DNA from: JAJPJE01 sp963848375
GTDB lineage: Bacteria > Acidobacteriota > Terriglobia > Terriglobales > Acidobacteriaceae
Direction: 5' to 3'
Assembly (NCBI GenBank): GCA_963848375.1
Contig: CAWKDK010000025.1
Span: 1 to 64,000, forward strand
Length of the DNA stretch: 64,000 nt
Shown piece after piece: positions 17,829 through 28,228 of this stretch. The notes beneath the pieces were generated by a model. It saw nothing but the letters and a program-made list of their open reading frames with translations. It searched no databases and was not told where the DNA came from. Position numbers and translations under genes: made by a program. Positions within the stretch are counted from its first letter, which is position 1; each line of letters opens with the position of its first letter.

Positions 17829-18563
17829 CTATAGCCGTCCACTCGCTGGGCCGATCTTGATCTCATCGACAGCGCCCACGGGCGCGACGCGCAATGCCGC
17901 GATCAGTACGGCCGCGACATCCTTCGCAGAAACCATTTTTTCGCGGGGCGCATCCGGCCAGAATTGCTGCCAAATATCGGTGTCAGTGGCGCCCGGAACC
18001 AATGCCATCACGCGAATGCCGCGGTCCCGCAATTCCTCGCGCAACGTATTCGTAAATGCCAGTGCTCCAGCCTTGGAGACGTTATAGGCCGCAAAATTAG
18101 GAAATGCATGATACGCGGCCGCAGAGATGTTGTTCACGATCGTGCTTCCCTGCTTCATGAGCGGAAGTGCTGCACGCGTGCACAGAAAAGTCCCGGTCAG
18201 ATTGGTCGCCAGAATGTCTTGCCAGAGATCGGTTGGCGTCTTCTCAATCGGCACGAGCGTCTGGCTGTGGCCTGCGTTGTTCACCAGGACATCGATAGAG
18301 CCGAAGTCGGATTTAACGGCTTCAAACATCCGCTCGATGGCGACTTCATCGCGAACGTCGCACTGTAGCGGCAGAATACGTACACCATGCTCGGCGAGTT
18401 TTTCGGCGGCAGATTCGGCGTCGGCTGACTTGCGCGATGTAATGACAAGGTTCGATCCGGCGGCGGCGAGCTCCTCCGCGATGGCAAAGCCAATGCCTCG
18501 GCTCGCGCCGGTGATCACAGCAAGTTTTGACTTCAGCGGATCTACTGTCGGGGTTCGTGGCAT
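17829..18563 (-). CDS. Short-chain dehydrogenase/reductase
   Basis: This is a classical SDR of 244 residues. It has TGASRGIG (18-25) for NADP(H) binding, NNAG (95-98), and catalytic S147, Y160 and K164 in YNVSK. The Arg after the first strand (SRK) favours NADPH. It resembles 3-oxoacyl-ACP reductase and sepiapterin-reductase-like enzymes; sequence alone does not decide. The pterin genes 600 bases away make a pteridine-reducing role worth testing, but a plus-strand gene separates them, so they are not one operon. Confidence 0.9.
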   Translation of the reverse strand: MPRTPTVDPLKSKLAVITGASRGIGFAIAEELAAAGSNLVITSRKSADAESAAEKLAEHGVRILPLQCDVRDEVAIERMFEAVKSDFGSIDVLVNNAGHSQTLVPIEKTPTDLWQDILATNLTGTFLCTRAALPLMKQGSTIVNNISAAAYHAFPNFAAYNVSKAGALAFTNTLREELRDRGIRVMALVPGATDTDIWQQFWPDAPREKMVSAKDVAAVLIAALRVAPVGAVDEIKIGPASGRL

Positions 18564-18665
18564 TGGGAGATAGGATACCTGAAGTGTTCGCGACGGTTAC
18601 GGCTTTGAGTAGGTTCCGACGTGAGCTTTGTCGACGGCATCAAAAGCCACCAGAAGAGGTGGATT

Positions 18666-19118
18666 ATGACACTGCACGTAATCGCGCTGGTGGTGCTGGG
18701 ATTGATGTGCGGTAGCGAATTGAATGTTGCCGCTTTTGCCCACCCGACGTTGAACCGACTGCCGTTGGAATCTCACATACTATTGCGCTCGGCATGGGCC
18801 CGACTGTTTGGACGCGTCATGCCATTCTGGATGGCAGGATCCACGCTTTTAACTCTTTTGCTGTTGTTGCCCGTCCTGCATCTGTCCAGCGCCGCATGGC
18901 GACTCGCTGCCGCTGCGTTCGCTATCCAGGTGCTAGCCGTCGTGTTTTCGCTCGTCGGTCCCGTGCCAATCAATAACCGCATCGCAAAATGGACGGCTCA
19001 ATCTCTTCCCCCCGACTGGAGAGAGCAGGAGCACCGCTGGGACACGTTTCATTGGTTCAGAACGTGCGGTCTTATCGTAGCCTTCGCGATTCTAGCCGTG
19101 AGTCTCGCAGAGCGTTGA
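18666..19118 (+). CDS. DUF1772 family membrane protein (anthrone oxygenase-like)
   Basis: The 150-residue protein has four predicted membrane helices. The DUF1772 pattern is visible: an N-terminal helix followed by GSELNVAAFAHPTL, a central double helix, VPINNRI and the W/HxW region EQEHRWDTFHWFRT. ATG at 18666 is chosen because AGAGG is six bases upstream; a GTG fifteen codons earlier lacks a binding site. Some fungal relatives oxidise anthrones; the bacterial function is not known. It lies divergently from the SDR. Confidence 0.82.
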   Translation: MTLHVIALVVLGLMCGSELNVAAFAHPTLNRLPLESHILLRSAWARLFGRVMPFWMAGSTLLTLLLLLPVLHLSSAAWRLAAAAFAIQVLAVVFSLVGPVPINNRIAKWTAQSLPPDWREQEHRWDTFHWFRTCGLIVAFAILAVSLAER

Positions 19119-19152
19119 CCCATTCGGGCTTACAAGTTCGCATGTGCAGACG

Positions 19153-19788
19153 CTAGATTCCGTTTCCGTTCTTATTGCGGAGAAGCGCCAGGAACTCGTC
19201 GCGTGTAGGGCGTTCGTCACGGAAGCAGCCAAGCATGGCGGAAGTAACGGTCGCGGAATGTTGCTTTTCGACACCGCGCATCATCATGCACAGGTGGCGC
19301 GCTTCAATTACAACGCCAACGCCTTGAGGCTGAATCACGTTCTGAATGGTTTCAGCGATCTGCGTGGTCATGCGCTCCTGCACCTGCAGGCGTCGCGCGA
19401 AAATGTCGACCAGGCGCGGCAATTTACTGAGCCCAAGCACGCGGCCCTTGGGGATGTAGGCAATGTGAACCTTGCCGAAAAACGGCAGCATGTGATGTTC
19501 GCAAAGGCTGAACATTTCGATGTCCTTTACGATCACCATTTCATCGTAGTCGACGGTAAAGAGGGCGCCCTTCAGCAGGGCTTCAGGATCTTCTGCATAT
19601 CCCTTGGTCAGATAGTGCATGGCCTTTTCGGCGCGTTCAGGCGTGCGCTTTAGACCCTCGCGCTCGGGATCTTCGCCGAGGCGGGCAATCATTTCACGAA
19701 CCAGATCGGCGTAGCTGGCGTCGGTGAGAGTTGGCGTTTCGATCAAGTTGTTGGTCATAGTTGGTGTTGCGTCCTTATCCGCGGGCAT
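19153..19788 (-). CDS. folE: GTP cyclohydrolase I (FolE, type IA)
   Basis: FolE converts GTP to 7,8-dihydroneopterin triphosphate, the first step of folate, biopterin and queuosine pathways. The zinc ligands are C96 and H99 in CEHHMLPF and C167 in HLCMMMRGV, and the conserved VDIFARRLQVQERMT helix is present. The length is 211 residues. Its ATG shares one base with the stop of the preceding pterin synthase gene (TGATG), so it is translationally coupled as the last gene of a four-gene operon. Confidence 0.96.
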   Translation of the reverse strand: MPADKDATPTMTNNLIETPTLTDASYADLVREMIARLGEDPEREGLKRTPERAEKAMHYLTKGYAEDPEALLKGALFTVDYDEMVIVKDIEMFSLCEHHMLPFFGKVHIAYIPKGRVLGLSKLPRLVDIFARRLQVQERMTTQIAETIQNVIQPQGVGVVIEARHLCMMMRGVEKQHSATVTSAMLGCFRDERPTRDEFLALLRNKNGNGI

Positions 19789-20196
19789 CAGTTCGTACCT
19801 GCGTATTCGAACGAATTCATCATGGTTTCTTCGAGTCTTACCTTTTCTAGATGGGCCGGGCGGAACCCACGGTTCAAAATGTCATAGATCCGGATACACA
19901 GATTTTCCGTTGTGGGCACGTCAGCCGCGAATTCTGGCAGCAGGTTCAAATTCACGTGATCGAAGCGCTCCAGCACTTCGGCTTCCGACGAATGTATCGA
20001 GGTCCACCAGGTTGCAGACCATGCCGTTGGCGTCTACCTGTCCGCTCACCGTGACCTCCATTGCGTAGTTATGCCCATGTCCATGTGGGTTGTTGCACTT
20101 GCCATAAGTGGCGCGGTTCGCCTCGTCGGACATCGCGTCGCTATGCAAACGATGCGACGCCGAAAACATATATCGGCGCGTGAGATGAGCCTTCAT
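19788..20196 (-). CDS. 6-pyruvoyl-tetrahydropterin synthase family protein 1 (PTPS/QueD); one frameshift
   Basis: A 135-residue T-fold enzyme after correction. It has the zinc His residues H15 (SASH), H40 and H42 (PHGHGHNY) and the catalytic Cys C34 in YGKCNNPHGHGHNY, a signature closer to animal-type PTPS than to E. coli QueD (CGRLHGH). The C-terminal half, from LERFDHVNLN to PTTENLCIRIYD, is in the next frame. One extra base at about 19981-19985 breaks it; removing it gives DTFVGSEVLERFDHVNLN. It begins inside the stop of paralogue 2 (ATGA overlap) and ends overlapping folE. The product could be 6-pyruvoyl- or 6-carboxy-tetrahydropterin. Confidence 0.85.
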
Positions 20197-20616
20197 GCTT
20201 CACCGTAGTAGTCGACGAAGAGGTCGGGCGTCTCGTAGACGCGGACGCGATGCATCTTCGCGCCTAGTTAATTTCGGTTCGAGGCGGCGCCAGATAGCGA
20301 TGGCGATATTCTCCGTGGTTGGGATCTGCTTCGCGAATTCGGGGACCTCTTTGTTGAGATGGCGATGGTCGAAAGCGTCCAGCACCTCGCGATTGAGAAC
20401 TTCTTTCAGTTGCTTCAGATCGAGAACGAAACCGGTTTTCGCGTCGACCTCGCCTTCAACCGTTACTTCAAGGGTGTAGTTGTGCCCATGGCCATTCAGG
20501 TTATTGCACTTGCCGAAAAGGCGCTGGTTCTCTTCCGCCGAAAGATCAGGGTTGTGATAGTAATGCGAAGCTGAAAACTCAGCTTTTCTAGTTAGATATA
20601 CAGTTTTCTTCATCAT
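20193..20616 (-). CDS. 6-pyruvoyl-tetrahydropterin synthase family protein 2 (PTPS/QueD); one frameshift
   Basis: This is a 140-residue paralogue of the next gene. It has H18 in SASHYYHN, C37 in FGKCNNLNGHGHNY, zinc His residues H43 and H45, the DHRHLN acid-base motif and PTTENIAIAIW. One extra base near 20263-20267 destroys the C-terminus. Corrected, it reads AKMHRVRVYETPDLFVDYYG, the expected substrate-binding strand and tail, and then stops at 20193. Its ATG overlaps the stop of the upstream glycosyltransferase and its stop overlaps the next start, both as ATGA. Two coupled PTPS paralogues suggest divided or hetero-oligomeric roles. Confidence 0.85.
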
Positions 20617-21711
20617 TCGCTTGCAGCTAAGCTCGATTCAGACGAACTGGAACTCGACGGTACCGGAGGAGGAGAAACCGGATACGCCCTTCCCTTCCAA
20701 TCTACTCTCTTTCTCCACCGGTATTGGACGGCGGAGCGCACTAAAAGGACGGCGAAAATCGGCAGTCCCAAAACTGAAAGCACAGTGTTGACCGCGCCGA
20801 AATGAGCGCGCAACACGCGCTGAAGAAAATCGGCGAGCATGGTGAGTAGCAGAAAGATGCCAGCCGCAGTCAGCACTCGCGATCCCGAGAGAAGGCCGGC
20901 GCTTAGACAGAAGCACGCCCAAGGCGATCAGCAGAAACTCTATGCTGCGAATGATCGCCAGCCGAACCGGATGCGGAAAAAGTACGGCGAGGTTCTTGGT
21001 CCAGCCTTCCCACATCTGCGCAAAGCTGCGATACATGCGGGTGCGAACCGCATCACCGCCATAGCGGAAACGGATGATCCGGCCTGACTGCTTCACGCGC
21101 TTGGCGAGTTCGACGTCTTCGAGAAGCACACCGGCGATCGCCTGGTGGCCGCCGACCCAGTCATACACGGTGCGTCGAATCAGCAGGTATTGACCATTCG
21201 CAGCGGCCACACGGGACCTAGGATCATTCACGTCCACGGTGCGATACGTACGCGTGAGCTCGGCGAAAATCACAGGCATCAGCGCGCGCTCCCAGAAACC
21301 GTGGACTTCCTGCTTGGGCGAATAGGAGAGCAGATCGGCACCGAACTCTTTGGCTTCGTCGACACTGCGGCGCAATGAGCCGGAGAGATGGACGGTGTCG
21401 GCATCGGTGAAGAGCAGCCATTTGCCTTTAGCGGATTGGGCTCCCAACCACACCGCGTGATTCTTTCCGATCCAGCCTGCAGGGAGACCGGCGGATTCGA
21501 TGACGCGTACGCCCGGGAACGATCGCGCAATCTCGCCGGTGGCGTCGGTAGATTGATCGTCGACGACGACGACCTCGAATGCGATGCCCTGCTGCGCAAC
21601 GATAGATTGAAGGCACGCCCCCAGCGAAGCAGCTTCATTCCGAGCCGGTATGACCACAGACACCTCCGGCCGTGACGGGTCTAGCGGCGGAGTGGCGGGC
21701 GTTTGCACCAT
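20613..21711 (-). CDS. Family 2 glycosyltransferase with C-terminal membrane helices (HpnB/CrtQ-like); one frameshift
   Basis: The GT-A domain shows VSVVIPARNEAASLGACL, VVVDDQSTD, the DAD metal motif in LLFTDADTVH, and an LLEDVELAKRVKQSG acceptor motif. Several membrane helices follow. A shift at about 20906-20912 interrupts the third helix. With one base removed the frame reads LSAGLLSGSRVLTAAGIFLL and runs to VDWKGRAYPVSPP and a Ser-rich tail. The corrected length is 365. It resembles hopene-associated and carotenoid glycosyltransferases. Its start codon overlaps that of the divergent TlpA gene, and its stop overlaps the PTPS-2 start, so it heads the pterin operon. Confidence 0.8.
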
Positions 21712-22219
21712 GAAGAGTTATTATAAAGAGGTGATCCGGAGAACCTCGTTTTTACTGACGCTGCTGGCCTTTCTGGTCGGCTGCTATGGCGGGACTAAGC
21801 CCACTCGCATTGGGACCGATGCCCCTGATTTTACCGTCCAGGACGGGACGCAGAAAGTATCGCTACGCGATTTTCAGGGTCAAGTTGTGGTCCTGAATTT
21901 CTGGGCGACGTGGTGCCCTCCGTGCGTGGAAGAGATGCCGTCACTGGTGGCAATGCAATCGCAACTCAAGGCCCGAGGCGTAACCGTACTGGCTGTCAGT
22001 ATGGACATCGACAAGGGAGCTTACGAGAAGTTCGTTCGCGAACATGCTGGTGATCTGCGAACGGTTCGGGATCCGGATCAGAAGAGCAATGTGCTTTACG
22101 GGACCTACAAGTTTCCGGAGACGTACATCATCGACCGCAAGGGCGTAATCCGGCGGAAGTTCATCGGGGCGGTGGACTGGACGCAGCCGGATATTGAGCA
22201 GTACTTGACCAGTCTGTAG
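21710..22219 (+). CDS. TlpA-like thiol-disulfide oxidoreductase lipoprotein
   Basis: The N-terminal hydrophobic segment ends in a lipobox (FLVGC, C25), so the protein is probably an envelope lipoprotein. It has a thioredoxin/AhpC-TSA fold: IGTDAPDFTVQDG, LNFWATWCPPC with the redox pair C69/C72, and the cis-Pro strand FPETYIIDRKG. Members reduce disulfides in the periplasm, for example for cytochrome c maturation. The length is 169 residues. The ATG at 21710 overlaps the divergent ATG of the glycosyltransferase by two bases (CATG); a GTG at 21731 is an alternative that would free promoter space. Confidence 0.88.
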   Translation: MKSYYKEVIRRTSFLLTLLAFLVGCYGGTKPTRIGTDAPDFTVQDGTQKVSLRDFQGQVVVLNFWATWCPPCVEEMPSLVAMQSQLKARGVTVLAVSMDIDKGAYEKFVREHAGDLRTVRDPDQKSNVLYGTYKFPETYIIDRKGVIRRKFIGAVDWTQPDIEQYLTSL

Positions 22220-22287
22220 CAGTCGGTGGTCGTTTGTCGTTAGCCAATATTTGATCAGACTGACGACCATCGACTAGCAACTAACGA

Positions 22288-22290
<3 letters not shown>
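22216..22290. repeat. Large imperfect palindrome, second copy of the 9530 type
   Basis: Left arm words GTCGGTGGTCG and TGTCGTTAG; right arm words GACGACCATCGAC and CAACTAACGAC. It sits between convergent TlpA and copper ATPase genes, covering the whole intergenic gap and both stop regions. Confidence 0.55.
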
Positions 22291-24961
<2,671 letters not shown>

Positions 24962-25052
24962 AGGAGTCCTGGAAGCTTCTGGCTATTAAGATTGCTCGTG
25001 CCTTATATTAGATTCGTAAGCAGCTGAAATTCACCAACTTCCTGGAGATGGG

Positions 25053-25280
25053 ATGACCGCAGTCGAGATCAGTTTTCGTTATGGGCGAGTGCCGGGCGGG
25101 CCGGAGATGACGGCCATCGATAGCTTTCGTGAGGTTTATGGGATTCGCCGCGTTCATTTCAACGAGGCGGAGCGGGCGATCCTTGTGGAATATGACGCCA
25201 CCCGGATGAACGAAGCCACAGTGGCCTCGTTGCTAAAGCGTGCCGGAATCGACCTGAAGGAACGGCTTAACCTGGCTTAG
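25053..25280 (+). CDS. Small HMA-like ferredoxin-fold protein without the CxxC pair
   Basis: A 75-residue protein with the alternating strand-helix pattern of heavy-metal-associated domains. IRRVHFNEAERAILVEYD and ATVASLLKRAGIDL match the second half of such folds, but there is no cysteine at all. GGAGATGGG directly before the ATG supports the start. It is divergent from the copper ATPase with 91 bases between the start codons, so shared regulation is plausible. It could be a degenerate metallochaperone or a partner that binds no metal; no function can be assigned. Confidence 0.7.
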   Translation: MTAVEISFRYGRVPGGPEMTAIDSFREVYGIRRVHFNEAERAILVEYDATRMNEATVASLLKRAGIDLKERLNLA

Positions 25281-25727
25281 CGCACATTCACTGCGCAAAA
25301 AATGCCCAATTCAGGAACTTTCTTCCTTTTTTGAATTATCCGTAGTATGCTGTGGAAAATCTTGGGTGTGAAACCAAGAAAACCTCTGGCTGATATCGAG
25401 TAGTCTGGCGGGAACGCTGGCTATTCGGATCAAAGATCAAGAAATCCTCTGGCCGAATAATGCAATAGGGGCGCCCAAGAAAACCTCTGGCCGAAGTATC
25501 TCTCGAGTGCGCCCCTTTTGCGCGCCACTTCGTCTGTCCTATCTTATTGCAGCCCCCTTGCCATACTCCTTGTCGCTGATAACAAACAACTTGCATATCC
25601 ACGGTTGATGCTCAACAGGTAGGAACTTCCACCCGAGGGAAAGAATTACGTCTGATGACCTATTCTGTGGGTCAAAGTCGGTGCCAATCTGTGGAAAAGC
25701 CGCTTGCCGAAGCGCCGAGCATCGACT
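25281..25727. other. Gene-free stretch with a triplicated 19-base repeat
   Basis: No credible frame. It holds a hairpin CTTGG...CCAAG at 25361-25378 and three copies of a 19-base repeat, listed separately. Confidence 0.6.
25375..25494. repeat. Three direct copies of CAAGAAAACCTCTGGCCGA
   Basis: Copies at 25375-25393, 25438-25456 and 25476-25494 differ at one position each in copies 1 and 2. The spacers are 44 and 19 bases. The first copy abuts a CTTGG/CCAAG hairpin. The unit is not part of a gene. It could be an operator array or the remains of a small mobile or repeat element. Confidence 0.7.
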
Positions 25728-26276
25728 TCAGCCCTTTGTCATGCGAAGAATTCGCAAAGTTTCTCCGTTAGACAGCGGTAGCTCCACCGATTCCTGGCCA
25801 ACATACCCGCGTTTCTCGTAGAGAGGAACTCCAGTGAGCGTGGCTCCCATCTCGAACTTGCTGAAACCCGCGTTGCGAGCCGCCTCCTCGCACTCGTCGA
25901 GGATCAAGCTTCCGATTCCCTTCCGGGTCCAGCTGGGATGCACAAAGAACGCGCGGATCTTGGCAGCATCCGTGTCCGGGTCAAGAAGCGTGTCTTCGCG
26001 ACCCGGACGATGATCGCTGCCATAAGGTGTTTTGCGTTTGCTCCAGCCGCCGCAGGCGACCATGACTGTACTGCCCTCTTGCTCGGTTTCTACGACGAAG
26101 TAGGTTCCGTCTGCTACGAGCTGCGAGTCCACCCCGAGCCAGGTTCCAAGTGCGAATTGCAATTGTGATGGTGAATAGGCCGCTGTCATCAGTCCGTGAA
26201 CGGACAACGCGATGAGTTTGTGTAGGGCCGGTATGTCTGCTGGTTGTGCTTTCCGCAGGTTGAAGCGTTCGGACAT
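25728..26276 (-). CDS. GNAT family N-acetyltransferase
   Basis: This 182-residue GNAT protein has the acetyl-CoA loop as RKGIGSLILDECEEAARNAGF (about residues 125-145), the preceding IRAFFVHPSW strand, and the C-terminal VPLYEKRGYVG motif. Such enzymes acetylate amines of small molecules or proteins; the substrate is unknown. Its stop lies 9 bases from the start region of nothing else on this strand: the GT39 gene ends 10 bases upstream of its coding end side, so the two same-strand genes are nearly adjacent and may be co-transcribed (GT39 first). Confidence 0.9.
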   Translation of the reverse strand: MSERFNLRKAQPADIPALHKLIALSVHGLMTAAYSPSQLQFALGTWLGVDSQLVADGTYFVVETEQEGSTVMVACGGWSKRKTPYGSDHRPGREDTLLDPDTDAAKIRAFFVHPSWTRKGIGSLILDECEEAARNAGFSKFEMGATLTGVPLYEKRGYVGQESVELPLSNGETLRILRMTKG

Positions 26277-26285
26277 GTTGTCATC

Positions 26286-27837
26286 TCATCGCCAGTACTT
26301 CACACGCGCCCAGCCGTCCTTCAGGTTCCACTGCAAGCCCCGGCCGAGAAGGATGGGCTGATTCTCGTACCAAAAGGCATACGGAGTGTGTTGCGTGGCC
26401 GCGACCTGGATCGAGTCGAAATCCTTGTGCTCGTTGCCCTGGCCTTGTCCCACGACGATCACGATCTCACCGGTATAGTTACGCGGTCCCCAGAGAAAGT
26501 ACGTCTGGTGGCCGCTGATCGCTTTTGGCAGTCCGTACTGTGGCCCGAAGAAATCGATGGCCGCAGCCTGCCCGTAGTTGTCGCAGAAAATGGCTGTCTT
26601 TTTTTGTTCTTCTGGCGTGAGTGACTGGTAGACCCTTGCGACTGCGGCGACCAGATTCTGCCACGGAAGTTCGTCGGCATAATACTGCGGCAGCACTGCG
26701 CCTTCGAAGCTGCGTTCAGATTTCGCCGGCTTAAACGGCAGATGCGATTGATAGCGCACGAACGCCTCAAGGGGAAGAACTGGAAGTACAAGCGGCAAGA
26801 TCAGGACAATGGCGATCAGCAGCCATGCAAAGCTGAGCGGCTTGAGGACAGCCTGCAATTTTAGACGGCGCGTTTGCAGGACGCGTTCGGTAGCAACGCC
26901 GCCGGCGGCGAGAACGAGTCCGTAGGCTGGAGCGGAATAGTAGTCCTTCCCGTGAGTGGCGAAAAAGAAGCCCACAGTGATCAGGAAGGACCAGCCGAAC
27001 GCACGATAAGGTTTTGCCTCATGCGCGAAGAAGTAGAACAGCAGTCCGCCGAACCAGAACGGAAAGCTCAGCGGGTTCATCATCAGGAGTTGCTGTGCGA
27101 AGTATGCGCCCGGAGAGAGGATCACATCTTTTCCTGTTGCCCGGATGTTGTGCATCAGTTCAAGAAACGGCCAGTGGTGCTGGACATTCCAGATCAAGTT
27201 GGGAAGGAAGATCAGAAATGCGACGGCGGCGCCAGCGAGAATCCACGGAGTAAAGAGCAGCTTTCGTTGCGGCGTGAGCAACAGTCCGAGCAGCAGCGCC
27301 ATGGCGAAGATCGCAATGGAGTATTTGTTTTCGAGACCAAGACCAGCGACGGCGCCAAATGCGATCCACAACTTTGTGTTTCCGGTTCGGATGATCCGCA
27401 GAACGAGATAAGCACAGCCGATCCAGAAGAGAGGCTCGAGGGCGTTCATCGCAAACTGGTGGTCGATCACCCACCATACCGCAGGCGTTGCAGCCAGCAG
27501 AGCTGCGAGTGCGGTACCAAAACGCCGGGCCCCCAGTTCACGCGCGAACGACGCGACAAGAAGTATGCGCCCAGCACCGGCGAGCGCGGGCCAGAACAAC
27601 AGAGCCGTCAGCGAAGTTCCGAGCGTGTGGCGTGCAATCCACGCGAGCAGGGCGATCATTGGCGGCTGATCAACATAACCGAACGCCAGGTGATACGAGC
27701 AAGCGATGTAGTAGAGCGCATCGCGGAAATAGCCGTAGCGTGTCGCCGTCGCAAGGTGTAGCGCAGAAATAGATGAGCGCGATGACGTACACCCAGGGCG
27801 CGAGGGAGTGACGATCGTTCGAACTGTTTTCAGGCAC
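26286..27837 (-). CDS. Family 39 glycosyltransferase/ArnT-like membrane protein; one frameshift
   Basis: This multi-spanning protein has the N-terminal pattern of dolichyl-phosphate-mannose or ArnT-type transferases: ATRYGYFRDALYYIACSYHL, then FGYVDQPPMIALLAW, GLENKYS and FLPNLIWN. The frame is broken near 27765. Removing one base joins the first helix (VYVIALIYFALHLAT) to the rest. The start is then GTG at 27837, which directly follows an in-frame stop. The corrected length is 516 residues, normal for the family. These enzymes move a sugar from a polyprenyl-phosphate donor to a lipid or protein at the periplasmic face. The acceptor is unknown. Confidence 0.82.
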
Positions 27838-27919
27838 TCAGGAATTCTAAAGGCAGTGTTCGGGATGCAGTAGCCAATATTGAAACTCTATGGCCAACGT
27901 AAGAGTTAAAACGGTCGTT

Positions 27920-28087
27920 TCATGCGGCCCGTCTTAGCTCGTCTCGTTTCGGAAAGGGAGTTACCTCGGCAAGGTCTCGTTCGCGACGGGCCTGACGACG
28001 GTCCACGTCAAAATAGTCTGCCACGATGCAGGCTGCCATGGATGCAAACATGACGAGGAGCAGGACGAAAAAGTGGGGAAGGTTCAT
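27920..28087 (-). CDS. Small single-pass membrane protein, 55 residues
   Basis: The frame starts MNLPHFFVLLLVMFASMAAC, a hydrophobic membrane segment, and continues with a strongly charged tail (VDRRQARRERDLAEVTPF) ending RRAA. AGGGAG five bases before the ATG is a good ribosome site. The membrane segment followed by a positive tail is typical of small bitopic proteins. No family recognised. It lies between the GT39 and YXWGXW genes on the same strand. Confidence 0.6.
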   Translation of the reverse strand: MNLPHFFVLLLVMFASMAACIVADYFDVDRRQARRERDLAEVTPFPKRDELRRAA

Positions 28088-28161
28088 ATGCGCTCCCTGA
28101 AGCAGCGAATAAACAAATTATATCGCAATTCGAGAGAAGCGTTGGATTTCAAACTAAGGTA

Positions 28162-28200
28162 CCAGAGGCCGCTCTGTATACATGGTGAGCTAGCCTCTGG
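28162..28200. repeat. Inverted repeat CCAGAGGC / GCCTCTGG
   Basis: A perfect eight-base inverted repeat with a 23-base loop lies just downstream of the YXWGXW gene. It shares CCTCTGG with the triplicated repeat at 25.4 kb. There is no U-tract, so it is not a standard terminator. Confidence 0.5.
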
Positions 28201-28228
28201 CAATTTAGGTATCTAAGTTAGAAACGGG

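Noticed and set aside
25375..25494. Repeat triplet as a CRISPR array
   Set aside because: Only three 19-base copies, spacers 44 and 19 bases, mismatches in the repeats and no cas genes in the window.
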